A stretch of 64,000 bases of DNA from Cycas panzhihuaensis (Eukaryota; Cycadophyta): positions 230,895,741 to 230,959,740 of the forward strand of contig CM041465.1 in the NCBI GenBank assembly GCA_023213395.1, read 5' to 3'. Shown one piece after another: positions 33,000-45,803 of this stretch. Position numbers and translations under genes: made by a program. Numbering within the stretch: position 1 is the stretch's first letter; every line of letters starts with the position of its first letter. The notes under the pieces were generated by a model. The model worked only from the letters and a program-made list of their open reading frames with translations. It made no database searches and was not told the origin of the DNA.

Positions 33000-34300
33000 C
33001 CCATTTAGGGACTCTTTGATTTGAAGTAGAGGATCTTGCTTCATTTATATTAAACACATTTGTACCCTTAGAGTTTGAGTCTATTTCAATTATTATATTC
33101 TTTCCCTTATATTTTTTAATAATTTCTTCTAGATATCATTCATCTTCCTTAAAATGACATCTCTACTTATAACAATCCCTTTTCCTTTTAGATCATAAAG
33201 TTTATAAGATCTATAAGAATCATTATATCCTATAAATATACATTTGATGCTCTTGTCATTTAGCTTTATCCTCCTTTGATATGTGACATGTGTATAAGCT
33301 ATGCATTTAAATATTCTCAAGTATTTAATTCTTGGCTCATAATTTCTCCAAGCTTCTTTTAGTGTAACACACCTTACTACTTTGGTAGTACACTTGTTTA
33401 ATAAGTAGACAGTTATGTGTAAAGCTTCTACCTTATATTCACTTCCTAAATGCTTGTCCTTAAGCACACTTCTTTCCATTTCAATAATTATCCTACTTTT
33501 CCTTTCAATAACCCTATTTTATTGAGGGGTATAAGGATTTATGAGTTATTTCCTTATTTCAAAGTACCTGCAATAATCTTTAAATTTATTTAAAATGAAT
33601 TCTCCTCTATTGCCTAATCTTAAGGTTAAAATTTTAAGCCCACTTTATCTTTCAACCTTAATTTTGAAGTCAATGAAACTTTGAAGTGCATAATATTTAA
33701 ACTTAAGAAAGTAGATCTAAGTCATCCTCATGAAATCATCAATAAATATCATGAAGTATTTAGCTCCTCCAAGTAAAGCCACAATCCATTTGACCACATA
33801 AGTTTGTATAAACTAATTGAAGGGGTGCATTGGACTTATAACTTTTATTAGGGAATCCTTCCCTTTGTTGTTTTCCAAGTATGCATCCTTCATATATTTC
33901 TTTGCTATGTTCAATATTGGGAAGTCTAATCACCATATCTACTTTATTTATTAAGGCCAAATTATTCTAATTTACATGGCTAAGACTTTGATATCATATT
34001 TCACTAACTTCATTAATTAAAGCCTTTAAGGCATAATAATCTATTAGGGATATGACTAGTTTGAATAATCTATCACTAGTCATTTATCCTTTAGCTACTA
34101 TTACTTCATTTCTTAGTTTATATTTGATGGTATATTCTCTATTGTTAAAGATTACCTTGTACTTTTATTCTATCATATATCCTACTAATAGTAATTGTTT
34201 CTTAACTGTTAGGACATGAAGAACATTATTTATGTACCTTATTTCTCTAAAAATTATTTATATGGAGGTATTCCTTTTACCAACTACTACTTAAGTGGTG
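33000..34300 (-). pseudogene. Copia family C integrase, decayed
   Basis: The pre-integrase zinc region reads LPNIEHSKEIYEGCILGKQ and GFPNKS in 33760-33960, followed by LQLVYTNLCGQM, where the first catalytic Asp (normally HSDLCG) is Asn. The open segment 33129-33479 carries LHITVYLLNKCTTKVV, KYLRIFKCIAYTHV and KSIKCIFIGYNDSYRSYKLY, the standard post-core sequence. The second Asp and the Glu fall in stop-rich sequence near 33500-33650 and could not be read. Confidence 0.85.
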
Positions 34301-34499
34301 TTATCAGAAAATATAATCTTACTTCTTTTGGTGTTGTCTAATTCTTTAAACAAATCTTCTTTATGAGTAATGTGTATAGAATAACCTAAATCTATGTACT
34401 GACTATCTTCTTCCTTATTTTCCATTACACTTGATAAAAATAATATTTCATATTGCCTTTCTTTAATAGTTATATTAGTAATCCCCCTTTATAAATTGG

Positions 34500-35523
34500 A
34501 TTTTCTTCCAAAGTAATTTTTTTCCAAGTGACCATTTTTAAGGTAATAAGAATATTAGATTGTTCCTCTACCCCTTAGACTTCTTCCTCTTTTTCTTTAG
34601 TTTCTACCCATAGGACTTTGACCTTTACCTCTTCTTTAAGATCCATAATTTTTTCCTTATCCTAGATTGAATTAACCTTGAAAATATCTTTGTCCTTGGA
34701 ACTAATTTTATCCTTAATAGAAGTGAATTAGAACTTATCCTTAATGATGACCTTGACCTTGATGATAATCTTATCCTTAATAATTTTGACCTTCTCTTTG
34801 ATTTTAATTTCTAGGTTGTTGACATCTTCCTCTAGGGGATTGTCCTCTATCCCTAAAACTTTAACCTTAAAATATAGGTCTAATTTTTACTTTAGTAGCA
34901 AATGCATACTTAAAAAACTTATTTCCTTTATTTTTCTCTTCTACAACTAATAACATGGTACTTAATTGATCTATCTTAAGGGTGCTTAGGTCCTTAGAGA
35001 CTTCAATACTTGTGGCAACCATCTTAAATCTTTTGATATTGCTTATATATTTCACGATCTTTTTAACTACTCTTTATTCACTTATTACCTCTCCTAAGGC
35101 CCTCATTTGATTGACCAAGCCTTGGATTTTTATAATGAAGTCATTTACACCTTCATTATTATTCATCCTTAGTTTTTTAAACTTACTCCTCAAAGTCTAA
35201 AGTTTCAATATTGTTGCTATTTTATAAGTAGTCTTTAGTACATCCCATGCTTCTTTCGATGTAGATGTTTTGCTTACCCTTGGAAATATATAATCTTCCA
35301 AAGCAAGAAGATAAATGATAATGCTTCATTGTCTCGTTTCTTATTTTCCTTAAAGATCTTCTTTTTGTCTTTAGTAGCATTTATAGCAAGCACTCTATAA
35401 CCTATTTCAATTAATTTTCACATATCTTTAGATATAAAAATAGGCTTCATTCATTTACTCTAATTTAGAAAGATAGTACCATCAAACTTGGGTACCATAA
35501 AATTACTAATAATTGAGGCCATA
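34500..35523 (-). pseudogene. Copia family C gag, decayed
   Basis: Starts at an ATG at 35523: MASIISNFMVPKFDGTIFLN, then a stop at the expected Trp. It continues with SKEAWDVLKTTYK and LRMNNNEGVNDFIIKIQGLV, typical of UBN2-type copia gag. The open part 34867-35055 covers SLSTLKIDQL-like sequence. A basic Gly/Arg-rich stretch follows, then a degenerate knuckle near 34540 (YYLKNGHLEKNYFGRK). The start is well placed because the opening motif follows directly. Confidence 0.82.
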
Positions 35524-37613
35524 ATGAGAAAAAATTAACTTAAAAGTAATTGTTTGAAAAGTAAAGTACTTGAAAAAAGTTATTTAAGAAACACCAAAAG
35601 AAGGTAATAAAGGCACTCAAAAGTAATTAAGACTTGTCCCACTTCAACTTTAAAACTTATACAAGTATCCAAATTAGGACTTAACCTCCTCAAAAGCAAG
35701 TTATTTTGTATTAATGATGTTTACAAATTAAAATTTTATTAGTTTATTCAAGGGTCATCACGTAAGATCCTCAAAACTAGTGTCAACTTTAATTATTAAA
35801 AGGTTACATCAAATGGCTTTTAAAAAATTTAAAATATTATCCACTCAGTAGAGGACTGAAATAAAGACCCAATACCTCAAATAAAATTCAATTCTAAGTT
35901 AAAATAACTAAGTTATACATTAAAATGTACAAGGAAAAGATAGCCCTTTAGTACATGAAGTTCAAATAAATTATACATCAATTTTCATCATTAAAAAAGA
36001 TATCAAATGGAGAATAAACATGGTTATGTGACCACTCATTTTGTTTAGGTGGAAGTGTAGGATGCCTTGAAGCTGATGGATCTAAAATTGGGCCATGTTA
36101 GTGACAAGTATGGCTATTGGAGCAAAAATAGGTGTTTGAAATATGACAGCTTCTTTTTAAAAATATTTAACCCTTTGATATTAAACTTCTAGTCACTTAA
36201 GTAGTGAATGTAACTAAACAATTCAGTGATAGAGATCACATAACCTCAAATTCCACTCAAGTATTTTAAAACTTTAAAAAAACATAAAGAAATGATCTGT
36301 CATAATTTGTTTTTGATCTAACTATATTATAACTAGCATTACACACTCATATTAGATTATCACAGCTCCACGTTATTGCTACTGGATCTTGTCCTTCATA
36401 TACAAACCATTTGTAATTACTTTGTTGAGATACAAAGATTATAGAGATACCTGGCATGAATGCATCATTGCTAAATGAAAGAAAAGAATTCCAAAGATAA
36501 ATATATTAATACATGGGCTACTTCAAAAGTAAATTAGGTTTGGGGTGAGGTTATCATCATCATTCTTCAATGGAATTGAGATCTAAAGATCATAATTGGG
36601 TGACTATTTTAAAAAAGGCATGCAAATTAAAGCATAAAGGAGATATAAAGCATCCCAATCTATGTAACTAATATAAATATAAGGCCTGTATAATTTTTTT
36701 TAAAGAAATATTAAAGGTATGTGGGGATAACTCAATTGGGAGAGCATCCGTCTAAAGATCTAAAGGTTGTATCAATATTCTAAAACCTATGGTAATAAAA
36801 AAAAAAAACTATGTAAGTATTTACAAGGAATAAGGTAGTCGCTAGTCAAAATAATGGAATGACAAATGAACGAGAATATTTGTAAAGTTTATAAAGTTAA
36901 GTATAAATATTTGAGAGGGAGAGTCTACATAAATAAAAGGTAACTGCAAAGAGAAATGTAACACGATATAAATATTAAGGCAATGCAAATATTAATACAA
37001 GGAGCAATCAGACTTTATATATACAAATGGAGATCTTAAGTTGAAGGCACGAGAATGTCTTAGCTGGCAACACAAATATTAAAAAGAGAGGTTGTGTTAA
37101 TATATTTAAATTGTTCAAGAACACTTCAATATATACAATTGTGCAAATGAACTCAATCAAAGATAATAGCGGGCCAACACAATAAGATAGACAAATGTAC
37201 TAGTGATGGCTCATGTAGGATGATGAGTCTAAGAGTTTCACCTCAAACAAAAAGCTTTTAGAAAGTGTTATGTATTTATTCTAATTCATCTCATAAAGGG
37301 ATATGGATGTTTACTTTACTTAGAAAGATAGGGTAATTTTAATAACTAGATACAAATGATGGATTGGAACTATGATTTAAAGTGATGGATGTTGAATATA
37401 GATTATATGAGAGCCACACTTCCATTGAATGATGTTAACCTCACTCACATAGATTAGATAAGGACTCATATACCAAATAAAGGCTCACTTATTACTCACA
37501 TAGACTAAGTAAAAGGCTGATGCACCAAAAAGATTTTTACATATTTAATACAAAAATGATATTCGATAACACTAAAGATATAAATGGAGCAAGTGAAAAA
37601 TCACTTGGGAGCA
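35524..37613 (-). other. Leader of copia family C up to the nested insertion
   Basis: About 2.1 kb of AT-rich DNA between gag and the family-A insertion site, with no supported coding sequence. It contains a tRNA-Phe-like pseudogene (36721-36793). The remaining 5' part of the leader lies at 44461-44706 on the far side of the insertion. Confidence 0.5.
36721..36793 (+). pseudogene. tRNA-Phe-like retropseudogene with poly(A) tail
   Basis: GTGGGGATAACTCAATTGGG followed by AGAGC and, after a short stem, CTAAAGA at the anticodon loop closely follows plant nuclear tRNA-Phe through the D arm and anticodon arm (G34 changed to A). The T arm is poorly preserved (TTGTATCAATATTC) and the acceptor stem no longer closes. 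An A12 tract follows at 36797-36808, and TATGT occurs both at 36718-36722 and at 36810-36814. The tail and possible duplication suggest retroposition. Confidence 0.65.
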
Positions 37614-37618
37614 AAGCA

Positions 37619-37930
37619 TAAAAGAGGTTAATGTATCAAGGTCATTTATGTAGATTAATTAAGTGACCTTAAAATATATTATTAGCATTAGTATCTTAGA
37701 GAAATGTGCTTTATATACATTTAAATATAAGTTTAGGTTCATGTCATTAGGCAGGAAAATCCTAATCCTAATGTTCAGCCTCGATAATAAAAGGTGAAAT
37801 ATCAAGGAGGGAGTTATTCTTCATTCTCACCTCCAAGCTTTGCTCTCATATCTTATTTCATCTCTTTTTCATTCTCCATTGTTATTGTATGCATGTAAGT
37901 AATTTATTCCCTAGATCTATCCTTCCTTCA
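37619..37930 (+). repeat. 5' LTR of nested copia family A
   Basis: 312 bp; starts TAAAAGAGG (ancestral TGAAAGAGG, kept in the 3' LTR) and ends CCTTCCTTCA. Followed by the primer site. Confidence 0.9.
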
Positions 37931-37932
37931 TG

Positions 37933-37944
37933 TGGTATCAAAGC
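37933..37944 (+). other. Primer binding site, initiator Met tRNA type
   Basis: TGGTATCAAAGC two bases after the LTR end. It is the best preserved primer site of family A in the window. Confidence 0.85.
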
Positions 37945-39949
37945 TAGAAGAGGATCTGTTCACTCAATTCCACTTACATGGAGTCATTTTGTCTCTCCTT
38001 CACCTTTAACGTGAAGTATTAAGAGTGCACTCATTATTTTTAAAATTTTGAGAGCTTAAAATTATATTATTTTATATGTTTCTACTTTTTCTATGTGTGC
38101 AACATTTTAGAGGTGAAAAAGATAGATTTTTTAAGCTGATTGGTTGACGGAATAACCACGAAAGCATTAAAGGCCTAACATTTTATGAAAATTTTGACCA
38201 TCTCATATTTTTAATGAAATTTGATGTGTAGGGTCACCTATCCAAGAGGATTATTTTTTTCCTTCTAGAGTATCTTCAAATTTAACCTATAGTAGTGAGT
38301 TTTGACTAAAATAAAAGGTCAACATTTACGGATATGTGACTTAAGGCACTTTTCTTAATGGAATCCTTTAAATATGAGTTGATAATCTAAATGCCTTTTT
38401 TAGGAATCTAGTATATTTATGTCTTAGGAGAATTTTAGGATAAATCTTATCAAATTTGATCCACCGTTTAGTGAAATCTTTTCATTTTTCTCACGGATGC
38501 TAAATTTGCCTATTCAACCCCATAAAAGACATTGCAAGGATGTTTCGAGTAGTTTTTTGGCTAATTTTAGAGATAGTCTAGAAGGAAAAGTTGATGTACA
38601 TATCAATATAAAACTTTTACATATTGAAGTTTAGATTTTGAGATGTTGGATCTGACAAGATTATGCTTTTGTGTTTTTTTCAAGTAAAATTTTTTTTATG
38701 CCTTTTTAGAAATCTAACTTCATTACCCTATCAAAAATGGCATTTTGAACACTTTTTCCTTCTATCATAAATTTAAATTCTACCATTTAGGCCTTCATAT
38801 TTGTAATATTTAGAAAATTTTACCCATTTTTATTTGTAAATTTTGTGAGAAAAAAAAATCATAAAATAGGAAAAAATAGCATGCATCTACATTTAGAAAA
38901 ATTAGAATTTTAGTGATAAGTTGATCTATTTTTTGGCTCTTTATGGCTTTTATATTAAAATTTTTAAAAGAATATTTGGAAACATTATACTAAAGCAAGG
39001 GAAACCTTGGATCAGAAGCAACATATCTGCCCCTACTAAATCCAACATGCTCTTTCTATTTGTATACATAGTATAAAGCATCACATAAAGCAGCAACAAC
39101 AACAAAATAAGCATGAAAGGTAAGCAAGTATATTTGGTAACTTTCCATTTCAGTTTTCTGTTATTCAAAAATAACTTACATTATTTCCTAAAAGGAATCT
39201 CATCCATATGACTTATACTGCCAGTTCTTGACTTATACATATACTTGCCTTAATTGAAATATACTACGGTTAGCTAAGGTCTGAGTCCTAAGGGAGGTGT
39301 GAGTTTCATACTAGGTCTGGTCTTAACCGAAATAATGGTGGAGGGACAAGTTAGTCATACCTATGGCCTCTAATTAAGGATAATCTTAATAACCACCTAG
39401 GAAAATTAAAAACCTTAATACAAGATTAAAATTAACTTGGTCTAATATCTGTCATAGCCATGGAATATGCACATACTATTTGACTCTTTGAAGGAGGTAT
39501 ATAGCTGCTCATTAGTGAACTGGATGAGGATTCAGAGTACCTGGGCTCCAATGCAACTTGCATTTCATCACTAAGCATAGGTGTGGGTATCACAGGTGAA
39601 GGCCCTAATCATATACTAAAAGCCTTAGGCATAAAAACATCACCTATATTTAGACATAAGTTAGAGGTTAGTAGTATAACACATCACCACTATTTGCCAT
39701 CTCCACATTAAGCCTTATTCTTACGTCATTGCTTATACTTATTTTTCATAGTTATTGAAAAATACTTAATCATTGCTTTCATTTCTACATCCCTTCTACA
39801 CAAGGAGTACTAGTCATACGTGTCAGTGGCACATACATTTAACATCTCTTCTACTTTTTCATCATCATTATATCATCTCAATTTAAGTATAATGTTAACT
39901 GTATATTGAAAGATAAAGAAAATTAGGATTTATAGTACACTAGAGTTAA

Positions 39950-41340
39950 AAATACTGTAAAGTATGAAGGCCTTTAGAGAGCCCACCTACAGCCTACACC
40001 CATTATACTTACAATAGCTACAACATCTACTTCTAGTGGAACCGCTCTAATAACTCCTATAGATGTTACAACTAAACTACAATGGGAGATAGATGATGAA
40101 AAGATTTGTGCAGGAATTCTGTTGGTCATTGATCACTCCTTGCACAACTTGATTAATGAAGAGTAATATGATACTGCCTGGAAGGTCCTTAAAGTTCTTA
40201 AGAAGAACTTTGATATTAAGTCAAACTTAGAATTTATTCAACTTGTTTTGAAAATAAACAAATTAAAAATGCAGAAGAGACGAGCTCAAGAGTCAATAAA
40301 TCTCCTTTGACCAATAAAATAGGCAATTGATAAAGATTTTAAGACCCAATGTATCACTTGAGCATTCTTGATACAATCATGTCTACATATCCCTAATTAT
40401 AAAAACTTACTTGGAAGTCTTCAATCTAGTGGAACATTGAAGACACTCAACTTCAAAGCACTTGCCGAGAAGTTTATAAAATTTGACAAGACTTATGATA
40501 TCAACTTTGTAGTCTCTAACTCTCTTCCAGATGTAGCCTTTGAGGTAAAATAAGAAACTCACTACACAAAAAATCAAGGTCCCTCTTGTGGCAAAGGAAA
40601 CAACTGAGGAAGAGGAAGAGGAAGAAATATGGGAAATTGTCTACAAGTCAACTAAACCCTCAATCACAACCTCAATACCCCAAGGCCAAGGGCCACCTCA
40701 ACAAAGATAAAGATAGTCAAGTCAAACCAATACCTCTTTAGGGACTAGTAATCAAACTATTATGTGTGATTGGTGTAACCATAAAGGAAACTTTATAAAA
40801 GACTATAGAACCGCCACTTATAAGTTGGCCAAGTTCCAACTAAAACATGGAGGTCATAATATTAAAGAAACTTGTGAATAATCCTTTAGTGGTGTGGGAT
40901 TTGTATAAGTACACTTTTAAAGAATTGAGGGATCTTTAGTATCAAATGTCATTGACCAACCATAGACATACTTTGAAGCTCGATGTGGATATATCACTTG
41001 TAATTTCCCTTATCAATACCAAGCCCTATTGAAATTGCAAATAGTGTGGCCTTAATTAATCGATAGTGGATTATGGGCACAAGAGAAACTCAACATATGG
41101 CATGCAATTATAGTCTATATCAAACATTTGACATAAATGTTCAAGGAGTTATTCACATGGCTGATAAATCACAATAACTTGTTGAATGAATTGGTAACAT
41201 TCACTTAAAACTCCTAGGCTTAAGAGATTTTACATTGCTTGATGTCTTATACATACCCAATCTCAAACAACATCTGCTCTCTTTATTCACACTTGTCTCT
41301 CATAGATTTAATCTAAGTGTAACTGCAAATGACCAAACTC
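39950..41340 (+). pseudogene. Copia gag and protease (nested family A), decayed
   Basis: The open part 40368-40553 reads IPNYKNLLGSLQSSGTLKTL and ALAEKFIKFDKTY, a UBN2-type gag. A degenerate CCHC knuckle lies near 40760-40800 (CDWCNHKGNFIKDY: the His and last Cys are lost). Protease-like sequence at about 41050-41280 includes HMACNYSLYQTFDINVQGVI and LLGLRDFTLLDVLYIPNL. Stops are numerous. Start not resolved. Confidence 0.75.
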
Positions 41341-41449
41341 TCTAAGTCATTCACCCTCTAATTGATCAAGTGGTCTTGACTAGACATCTTACTAGCAAAC
41401 TCTTTCAACTAAATAACTCTTCTCCTTTGAAGCCCATTGTGCCAAAAGC

Positions 41450-42420
41450 CCTTATACTGATGAATAATTTACATTTAACTCCATCCTGGCCCACTTAATA
41501 TTGTCACCAGAAGCTCTTTGGCATATTTGCATGGACCATGCTCACATCGATAAACTTAGAGATCTTTGTAACGCTCTTCCAAGTCTTCCAAAGTTCTCCT
41601 CCAATCCCTTCAAATGTGAAGCTTGTATCATTGCCAAATTTCATCGATAACCCTTTCCTAAAAGTCAGTAGAAATAGAGCCATCCATTACAATTGGTACA
41701 CTCTGATCTATGTAGACCAATACCTATTCCTTCACTAAAAGGCAAGTTATATTATATTTATTTTATTTATGATTTCACTAGAAAGGTATGGGTAGCTTTT
41801 TAACACCAAAAAGATGAATCCTTTCATGTATTCAAAGAATTCAAAGCCACATTGAAAAAGAGTTAATTTATCAACTCAAATATCTTTGAACTAATAATGG
41901 TAGCGAATATATCTCATATGAGTTTAAAGGTTACCTTCGAGACAATGGCATCAAATATCAAACAATAATAGTAGGTACCATACAACAAATAGAGTTATTA
42001 AGTACATGAACAGAATAATCATGAACATGGCTCGAGCTATGTTGATATATAAAAATATACCTATCTTCCTATGAGTTGAATCCATCTAGATAGACATTTA
42101 TTATATCAATGCTATTAACCCATCAAAGGAATGACAATCACTTAATGAAAAGTGGTCAGGACAAGCTTCCATTATTCACTACTTTAAATTTTTGACTTTA
42201 CATGCTATGCCCACATTTTGGATAAAGATTGAAATAAACTCCAGCCAAGGGCACTTAAAGGCATCTTTGTTGGATACCCTATGGATAAGAAATGGTATAA
42301 GGTCTTTATACCTTTACAATAAAAATCATCATTACTAGAGATGTCGTTTATGTGAAGACTGAGGATTAGTTACTTAGACTGGACTCCAAAATACCCTCAC
42401 ACTACTATAATAATTTTATC
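41450..42420 (+). pseudogene. Copia integrase (nested family A), decayed
   Basis: Pre-integrase zinc region: LSPEALWHICMDHAHIDKL, then FKCEACIIAKFHR. The core is partly readable: DQYLF near 41710 at the first Asp, TNNGSEY-like sequence near 41890 where the second Asp is expected (Asp changed to Asn), and NRIIMNMARAMLIYKNIPIF near 42005-42070 after the Glu region. GYPMDKKWYKVFIPLQ at about 42275 closes the domain. Stops and frameshifts are frequent. Confidence 0.83.
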
Positions 42421-42469
42421 AAGTGTGATGTTTAGATTTCAAAATTATGGCAGGGCAGGGGGTGGGAAA

Positions 42470-43140
42470 ATCCACCACCAATAATAAGACTATGTTTCTC
42501 AATGGAGATCTTGAAGAAGAAAATTACATGGCTTAGCTAGAAGGATATGAGATCAAAGGTCAAGAGCATAAGGTTTGTAGGCTCAAAAAGTCCTTGTACA
42601 ACCTTAAACAAGCTCCTCATGCTTAGTTTACTAAGTTGTTTAAAAGAATGATGTAACTTGGATACAAGGTTTATGACTACCAAGATATTGATGTGACATT
42701 ATTTATTAAATGCCAAAAGCACAAAGTCACTTATCTCATAATATTTGTAGATGACATACTAGTAATGGGTAATAGTGAATTGGTAATAAGCTAGCTGAAA
42801 AAGGACATTGGTAAAATATTCAAATTACCTAATATTGGTTTGATGAAATATTACTTGGGAATTAAAATAACATAAAAGAATGGAAATTTTTTCCTCTCCC
42901 AAGAAAAATACATCAATGATTTTATAACCAAGTTTCAGTTAGAAGATGCTCAACCAGTGACTTTATCCTATGGACCCTAATACCAAACTCTTAGTTGATG
43001 GCGACAATAGGGAGGTAGACACAATACTCAATAAGAAACTTATAAGTAGTCCCATCTACACTACCAATATAAGGCTAGATATTATACACCCTATCAGCAT
43101 TCTTGCACGATTCATGACAAATCCTAAGTAAAATCACTAG
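42470..43140 (+). pseudogene. Copia reverse transcriptase (nested family A), decayed
   Basis: MFLNGDLEEENYMA, then VCRLKKSLYNLKQAPHA with a stop at the expected Trp, KRMMXLGYKVYDYQDIDVTL, and the catalytic block IIFVDDILVMGN, in which both aspartates are intact, unlike the FVDN of the two minus-strand copies. It continues with MKYYLGIKIT and GNFFLSQEKYINDFI. Stops are at expected Trp and Gln codons. Confidence 0.92.
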
Positions 43141-43700
43141 CAGGCTGTAGTTTGAGTGTTAAAATACTTAAAGACAACTAGTAAATTTGATCTATTGTAT
43201 AAACCTAATAATGAATTTAAGCTTTCTATATATACAGGCTCAGACTTTACAAGAGATAAAGATACAGAAAGATCTACGTCTAGGTATGTGATGTTTCCTA
43301 GAATAGCACTAATATCATGGAGATCCAAACGATAGAAGATAGTTATTGATTCAACTACTGAAGTTGAATACATTGCTACTTTTGAGACTGGCAAGGAGGT
43401 GATATGGCTTAGAAAACTATTTGAAATATTGAATATCACCCAAGAAAATCCTATTGGCCTTTGTGTGGATAATTAATCAATAATCCACGTAGCAAAAAAT
43501 CCTATGTTTTATGATCGTACCAAATACATAAGTACAAAAGTCCACAGGATTAGAGAACTTATTCATGATGGCATAATTCAACTGGAATACTACTCCACAG
43601 TAGCTCAAGCGGTCGATATCTTCACCAAACCGCTGTAAAAGGTGAAGTGTGAACAATTTCGAAGGTAGCTTAGCCTTGGGGCCTCTGTCTCTGATTGATC
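43140..43700 (+). pseudogene. Copia RNase H (nested family A), decayed
   Basis: FDLLYKPNNEFKLSIYTGSD is followed by TSRYVMFPRIALISWRSKR, STTEVEYIATFETGKEVIWL, a KYISTKVHRIRELIHDG block and AVDIFTKPL, which is the classic end of copia RNase H. The catalytic Glu of EAEY-type motifs appears in TEVEYIA. Only a few stops interrupt it, making this the best-preserved copy of the domain in the window. Confidence 0.92.
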
Positions 43701-44143
43701 AAAGAAGATGGCAACAGGATTATCATAATCTATTATATTCATGAAATCCCTTATAGGTATAAAAGAATAAGGGTAAGTCTCTACTTTATCCTATTTATAA
43801 AAACTCCATGTGGGTACAGAAGAATAAGGGTTATACTAGTTTTGGAAAATCAGAACCTGTGAAAACCTGAAAGGGCATAGGGAATGACCAAACGGTATAT
43901 GGAGACTCAGTAGATCAAGCTGCATATTTAAGCTACTTAGCTATTAGGCTATATCAAAGAGCCACCTTAGCCATTTTGATTTATAAAAGGGATTATAGAT
44001 CTTAGAAAGTCTATGGGTTTTTATTCTCCATGAGGGTTTTCCTACAAAAGTGTCATTTAGAATTTCAATGTAATAATGAGGCTCAAATGAAGACTTCATA
44101 AAATAATTTTCTCAAAATAACCTTCCACCATTAAGGAGGGGAT

Positions 44144-44455
44144 TGAAAGAGGTTAATGTAATAAGGTTATTTATGTAGATTAATTAAGTGACTTTAGAAT
44201 ATATTATTAGCATTAGTTTCTTAGTGAAATGTGCTTTATGTACATTTAGATGTAATTTTAGGTTCATGTCATTAGGCAGAAAAATCCTAAACCTAATACT
44301 TACCCTCAATAATAAAAGGTGAAATCTCAATGAGGGAGTTATTATTCACTCTTACCTCCAAGATTTTCTCTCATATCTTATTTCATCTCTTTTTTATTCT
44401 CCATTGCCATTGTGTACATGTGAGTGATTTATTCCCTAAATCCACCATTTCTTCA
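44144..44455 (+). repeat. 3' LTR of nested copia family A
   Basis: 312 bp, TGAAAGAGG to TTTCTTCA, preceded by a polypurine tract and followed by AAGCG. Confidence 0.9.
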
Positions 44456-44460
44456 AAGCG

Positions 44461-44706
44461 TAATGGTATAAATAAGAGATTCAATATGCAGATAATAGTA
44501 TATATTAGATATAAGGATGTGCCATAAATAATATAAATGATAAACTAAATCAATGTATGAATATGCATATCAACAATGCATGCAACAAACTCCTCATAGA
44601 TTCCTTTGTAGATAACTTATCTAAATGTGACTCATAAATGCTTGAGTAATGGCTCTAACTGCCTAAACAAAGCTCTACAAATATAAAAGATGACTCTAAT
44701 ACTAAA
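44461..44706 (-). other. 5' part of the family C leader with degenerate primer site
   Basis: Lies between the nested family-A element and the family-C 5' LTR. The minus strand carries AGTATTAGAGTC just after the LTR end. No coding content. Confidence 0.5.
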
Positions 44707-45010
44707 TGATGGAATCAGGGAATAAAAGGAGAAGAATGATAATGCAAGAAGGGGAACCATTAATTTGTGAGGATGGTGGTATTGATAAATACTAAGGTCT
44801 TCAAACCCCTTGAATAAATAAGCTAAATTAAGAGGGATTTGGCACACCCTTCAAAGTCTACCACTAACTGTCATTAACAAACACCAGATATATTACTCAT
44901 AAGATCTGACATAGTGCAGCTAAGATATCTCTACCAATCTAAGTTGCCACCTTAATGCAAGTAATCTTTCGAAGGCAGATATAAGGCCTAATATGGGCAT
45001 TATTATAATA
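44707..45010 (-). repeat. 5' LTR of copia family C
   Basis: 304 bp aligning end to end with 31045-31348. To its left, in element direction, lies AGTATTAGAGTC, a degenerate Met-tRNA primer site, which identifies this copy as the 5' LTR. Confidence 0.7.
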
Positions 45011-45803
45011 CTATATAAGCATTTGAGAAAATTAATATACCTTCTCTATGAAATTGTTTCCCATTAGAGAAGTCTGTAGATCACACTAGCTAGAATAGAA
45101 CTTAGTGAAATATATATAAGTAGAGAAACCCCACATATTATAGCCAAAAATGCTTAATCCATAAATAATTGGTTATCACCCCTAATTACATAGCCATCAT
45201 CTATGGAGAAACATCAATGAGTAGGCCTTACAAAGTTAATAGCCCATGCATTACTACATTGAGATCTTTTATACGAAGGTGATCTTTAGATGAAATTCAT
45301 AGATTGATCAAAGATATAATATAATAGAATTTTTATACGTAGTTGAATTCATTTTCTGCATAAGAATTTTTTGACATTATAAAAAAATTAGAAATGGTTT
45401 GTTAAGTTTAATCAAATTAGATATTATTTTCAATTCTGTGAAGCCTCTTAATAAGTTAATAAGGGGTTACATGGTAAGTCCATATAATTAGGGGCTTAGC
45501 CACAAAGAGGGTGGACAATAAAATGGAGTAAAATAAATTAAAACTTTTTTTATTATTTAAAAATCTTATTTGATATCTAATAATATTTCAATTTGGCCTC
45601 TATTTTCTATATGATCATGTACTTTTTTATGGGTCACTAATATGTTTTATTGTATAACTTCTTACTTATGTATCAGAATTAGGTGTTATCAGTTATGTTA
45701 GAAAGCAAACTTTGAGATGTTTAAAACGAGTGGTCATACGATATGCTTTAGATAATAGAAGATAGAGAAAATTAAGGTTAAAGTGGATGCAAAAACTCTA
45801 AAC
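45011..45803. other. AT-rich intergenic DNA
   Basis: No gene, RNA or repeat recognised in this stretch. Confidence 0.6.

Larger units (their letters stand above)
37619..44455 (+). mobile_element. Complete plus-strand copia family A, nested in family C
   Basis: LTRs 37619-37930 and 44144-44455 (312 bp each), primer site TGGTATCAAAGC at 37933, a 1.9-kb leader, gag, protease, integrase, RT and RNase H in copia order, and a polypurine tract (CCATTAAGGAGGGGA) before the 3' LTR. Flanks AAGCA (37614-37618) and AAGCG (44456-44460) form a target-site duplication with one change. Over the first 130 bases the LTRs differ at roughly a tenth of positions (counted by eye), so it is old. All domains carry stops. 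Confidence 0.93.
31045..45010 (-). mobile_element. Copia retrotransposon family C, split by a nested family-A insertion
   Basis: A minus-strand polyprotein with copia order (gag 35523 down to RNase H near 31400) is flanked on the left by an LTR (31045-31348) behind a short polypurine tract (ATAAGGAAGAAA on the minus strand). A matching LTR lies far right at 44707-45010 and is followed, in element direction, by a degenerate primer site (AGTATTAGAGTC). The plus-strand family-A copia at 37619-44455 separates the two parts. Without that insertion and its duplication the element would be about 7.1 kb, a normal size. No target-site duplication was seen at the outer ends, so the pairing of the LTRs is inferred. 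Confidence 0.65.
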
